From Bacteroidota bacterium (GTDB lineage: Bacteria > Bacteroidota > Bacteroidia > B-17B0 > Aurantibacillaceae), in contig JAEZDS010000264.1 of NCBI GenBank assembly GCA_023433205.1, positions 1 to 7,874 of the forward strand: DNA of 7,874 nt. The letters are read 5' to 3'. Shown here in pieces: positions 5,692 to 7,874 of this stretch. How positions within the stretch are numbered: position 1 is the first letter of the stretch; each line of letters starts with the position of its first letter. The translations under genes were made by a program, and so were the position numbers. Under the pieces are notes generated by a model. It had not been told where the DNA came from. It made no database searches and saw nothing but the letters and a program-made list of their open reading frames with translations.

Positions 5692-7308
5692 ATGCAGGAC
5701 AAATGGTATACCAACGCCACTATTTATGCTCTCGACGTAGAGACATACATGGATGGCAACGGAGATGGGATCGGCGATTTTCAAGGCCTGATCAGCCGGC
5801 TCGATTATTTGTCCGGCCTGGGCATCAATTGTATCTGGCTCCGGCCATTCTACCCATCACCACGCGCCGACGATGGCTACGACATCATGAACTATTATGA
5901 CGTGGATAAGCGCTACGGTTCGCTGGGTGATTTTGTTGATTTTATTACCAAGGCCAAAGCAATCGGTATCCGCGTAATAATTGATATCGTGGCCAACCAC
6001 ACTTCAAACAAACATCCCTGGTTTCAGCAGGCGCGTAAAGACAGGAAGTCGCCCTTCAGGGATTACTACATCTGGTCAAAAAAACCGCGCAAAGATCAGA
6101 AGCAGCAAAGCATGATCTCAGACAGCGGGATCTGGCAGTACGATCGCAGTGCCAGAGAATACTATCTGCACCACTTTTTAAAAGAGCAACCTGATCTCAA
6201 CCTGGCCAACCCGGAAGTGTTAGAGGAAATAAAAAAGATAATGGGATTCTGGCTGCAGCTGGGTGTGTGTGGTTTCAGAATTGATGCGGCACACATCTGG
6301 CTTGAACCCACCAGAACCAAAAAAAAATATCAGGATCAGCTTCTGGGTATACTTAACGAAATGCGCGATCATGTGAAACACAGAAACAGTGAGGCAGTAC
6401 TGCTTGCAGAAGCAAACGTGCCAGCAGGCTCTTTGCACAAGTTCTTTGCAAACGGCACGCGGATGGACCTGCTGTTCAATTTTATTGTTAACCAGCGACT
6501 TTTTCTTTCAGTTGCACGGGAAGAACCAGCAGCGCTTATGGAAGCCATGACTGACCTGAAGGACATAAAAGGAGAATGGGTCAACTTTCTCCGACACCAT
6601 GACGAGCTTAATCTTGAGATGCTGAACGATGAAGAAAAACAAACCGTTTTTGATGCATTCGCACCTGGAAAAAACATGCAGATCTTTGGACATGGCATCA
6701 GAAGAAGGCTTCCGCCCATGCTTGACAACAACCGCAAAAAGCTGGAACATCTGTATGCACTCATGTTCAGTCTGCCGGGTATTCCGCTTATAAATTATGG
6801 TGAGGAGATTGCCATGGGCGACGACCTTGATAAAAAAGGACGCTTAAGCGTTAGAACAGTTATGCAATGGGAAAACAGCAGGAATGCCGGCTTTACCCGT
6901 TCACGCAACGCCATGCCTGAACATACGCCAATATCCAGGGGCAAATACAGCTACAGCAAGGTTAACGTATCAGCTCAGCAGCGTGAACCCGGGTCATTTC
7001 TTAACTGGATGGAAAGACTGATAAGTACCCGGAAACAATGCCCTCAGCTTAGTTACGGAAAATGGGATTTTATAAAAAACAACAAGCCACAGGTACTGAG
7101 CTTCTGCTGCGAATATGGTGAAGACATCATACTGGTGCTCCACAACTTTTCAGCAGAAAAAACGACCACAAAATTAAAGACCGATAAAAACATAAAAAAG
7201 CTGATAGAATTATTCAGTAACCGTGAATATGAATCCGCCAGAACCATTAACGACAGTTTCACGATCGATGGGTATGGTTACAGGTGGTTCAAAAGCGACA
7301 ATTATTAA
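5692..7308 (+). CDS. GH13 alpha-amylase family enzyme, trehalose synthase (TreS)-like
   Basis: A 538-aa cytoplasmic GH13 enzyme with no signal peptide. The (beta/alpha)8 barrel opens WYTNATIYALDVETYMDGNG (5-24) and GIGDFQGLISRLDYL (26-40), and DDGYDIMNYYDVD is at 60-72. The four GH13 motifs are present: DIVANHTS (98-105), GFRIDAAH with nucleophile Asp198 (194-201), LLAEANV with acid/base Glu240 (237-243), and FLRHHDEL with Asp304 (299-306). GIRRRLPPMLDNNRKK (335-350), LPGIPLINYGEEIAMGDD (361-378) and SVRTVMQWENSRNAGF (386-401) match trehalose synthases, which interconvert maltose and trehalose. A small beta domain (about 455-538) ends it. The length is near that of short TreS proteins, and there is no fused maltokinase. 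Related GH13 enzymes with the same opening have uncertain specificity, so hydrolase or other transglycosylase activity remains possible. It sits between the ASRT gene (2 nt) and the flavin oxidoreductase gene (6 nt). Confidence 0.92.
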   Translation: MQDKWYTNATIYALDVETYMDGNGDGIGDFQGLISRLDYLSGLGINCIWLRPFYPSPRADDGYDIMNYYDVDKRYGSLGDFVDFITKAKAIGIRVIIDIVANHTSNKHPWFQQARKDRKSPFRDYYIWSKKPRKDQKQQSMISDSGIWQYDRSAREYYLHHFLKEQPDLNLANPEVLEEIKKIMGFWLQLGVCGFRIDAAHIWLEPTRTKKKYQDQLLGILNEMRDHVKHRNSEAVLLAEANVPAGSLHKFFANGTRMDLLFNFIVNQRLFLSVAREEPAALMEAMTDLKDIKGEWVNFLRHHDELNLEMLNDEEKQTVFDAFAPGKNMQIFGHGIRRRLPPMLDNNRKKLEHLYALMFSLPGIPLINYGEEIAMGDDLDKKGRLSVRTVMQWENSRNAGFTRSRNAMPEHTPISRGKYSYSKVNVSAQQREPGSFLNWMERLISTRKQCPQLSYGKWDFIKNNKPQVLSFCCEYGEDIILVLHNFSAEKTTTKLKTDKNIKKLIELFSNREYESARTINDSFTIDGYGYRWFKSDNY

Positions 7309-7314
7309 GCAGAT

Positions 7315-7874
7315 ATGACAAAAATTTCCTACCATGCATCGCACGAGCAGATCAATCCCCGCAAGCTTCTGCACTTTGTTCAGCTGGCAGAACAAAACGG
7401 CTTTGACGGTGTATTATCCTCAGATCATTTTTATCCCTGGAACAACAAGCAGGGCGAAAGTGGATTTGCCTGGAGCTGGCTGGGAGCTGCCATGCAGGCA
7501 ACTTCATTTACTTACGGAATTGTGAACGCGCCAGGTCAGCGCTATCATCCTGCAATCATTGCTCAGGCAGCCGCAACTTTGGCGCAGATGTTCCCTCACC
7601 GATTCTGGATCGCCCTTGGAAGCGGCCAGGCCCTTAACGAACACATTACCGGCACCTACTGGCCAGATAAAGAACAACGAAACCAGAGACTGCTTGAATG
7701 TGCAGATATCATTAAAAGGCTTTGGAAAGGCGAGGTTGTAAACCACAAGGGACTTGTATCGGTGGAGGAGGCCATGTTATATACACTTCCTGATAAACCG
7801 CCGTTGATGGCAGGAGCGGCTATCACAGAACAGACAGCTGAATGGGTTGGCAGCTGGGCAGACGCGCTTATAAC
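7315..7874 (+). CDS. LLM-class flavin-dependent oxidoreductase, FGD-like (partial, 3' end beyond window)
   Basis: The first 186 codons of a luciferase-like TIM-barrel oxidoreductase, open to the window edge. The ATG at 7315 is 6 nt after the GH13 stop and opens MTKISYHASHEQ. Motifs: SDHFYPW (36-42), FAWSWLGAAMQAT (51-63), APGQRYHPAIIAQAAATL (72-89), FWIALGSGQALNEHITG (97-113), RLLECADIIKRLW (125-137), VVNHKGLVSV (141-150) and WADALI (181-186). It resembles F420-dependent glucose-6-phosphate dehydrogenase and the related group annotated as non-F420 flavin enzymes (TIGR03885 type, from memory). Bacteroidota generally lack F420, so FMN is the probable cofactor. His38, Trp42 and Glu109 fall where the mycobacterial FGD catalytic His40, Trp44 and Glu109 lie. 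The substrate is unknown; the operon suggests a sugar or sugar-derived alcohol. Roughly 130-150 residues are probably missing. Confidence 0.9.
   Translation, partial: MTKISYHASHEQINPRKLLHFVQLAEQNGFDGVLSSDHFYPWNNKQGESGFAWSWLGAAMQATSFTYGIVNAPGQRYHPAIIAQAAATLAQMFPHRFWIALGSGQALNEHITGTYWPDKEQRNQRLLECADIIKRLWKGEVVNHKGLVSVEEAMLYTLPDKPPLMAGAAITEQTAEWVGSWADALI

Noticed and set aside
5703..5900. 65-codon frame inside the GH13 gene
   Set aside because: It overlaps the conserved GH13 N-terminus in another frame and is a shadow of the real gene.

Overview
The window looks like chromosomal DNA from a member of the Bacteroidota, probably a Sphingobacteriia/Chitinophagia-type relative. The supporting signs are a secreted protein with the layout and C-terminal tail typical of type IX secretion cargo, a small exported protein with a His-rich HxxHGD motif, A-rich leaders instead of clear Shine-Dalgarno sites, and protein sequences that read like that phylum. 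No mobile element, tRNA, rRNA or CRISPR array was found.

Layout. Positions 1-3227 hold four genes on the minus strand. Reading in their own direction, a family 2 glycosyltransferase (2463-3227) abuts an SDR oxidoreductase (1665-2462), most likely a two-gene operon. Then come a 335-aa secreted protein (537-1544) and a 102-aa exported protein (91-399), which ends in a rho-independent terminator at 41-70. A 126-bp divergent spacer separates this block from a plus-strand nitrilase-family omega-amidase (3354-4148). Positions 4149-5311 contain no intact gene but are not empty. They hold an isolated signal-peptide-like mini-ORF (4461-4550), a diverged second copy of the 3' end of the nitrilase gene (4633-4752), a strong orphan terminator (4911-4944) and a GC-rich hairpin (5102-5129). 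The region looks like an erosion zone left by lost genes.

The right end is a tight plus-strand operon. It encodes a small protein of the Anabaena sensory rhodopsin transducer (ASRT) family (5312-5689), a trehalose-synthase-like GH13 enzyme (5692-7308, 2 nt after the first gene) and an LLM-class flavin oxidoreductase cut by the window edge (7315-7874, 6 nt further on). The oxidoreductase keeps the His/Trp/Glu residues that F420-dependent glucose-6-phosphate dehydrogenase uses. I infer a sugar-related unit made of a predicted sugar-binding sensor, an alpha-glucan/trehalose-acting enzyme and a sugar- or alcohol-oxidising flavoenzyme. No rhodopsin gene is visible. This operon is the most interesting content of the window.
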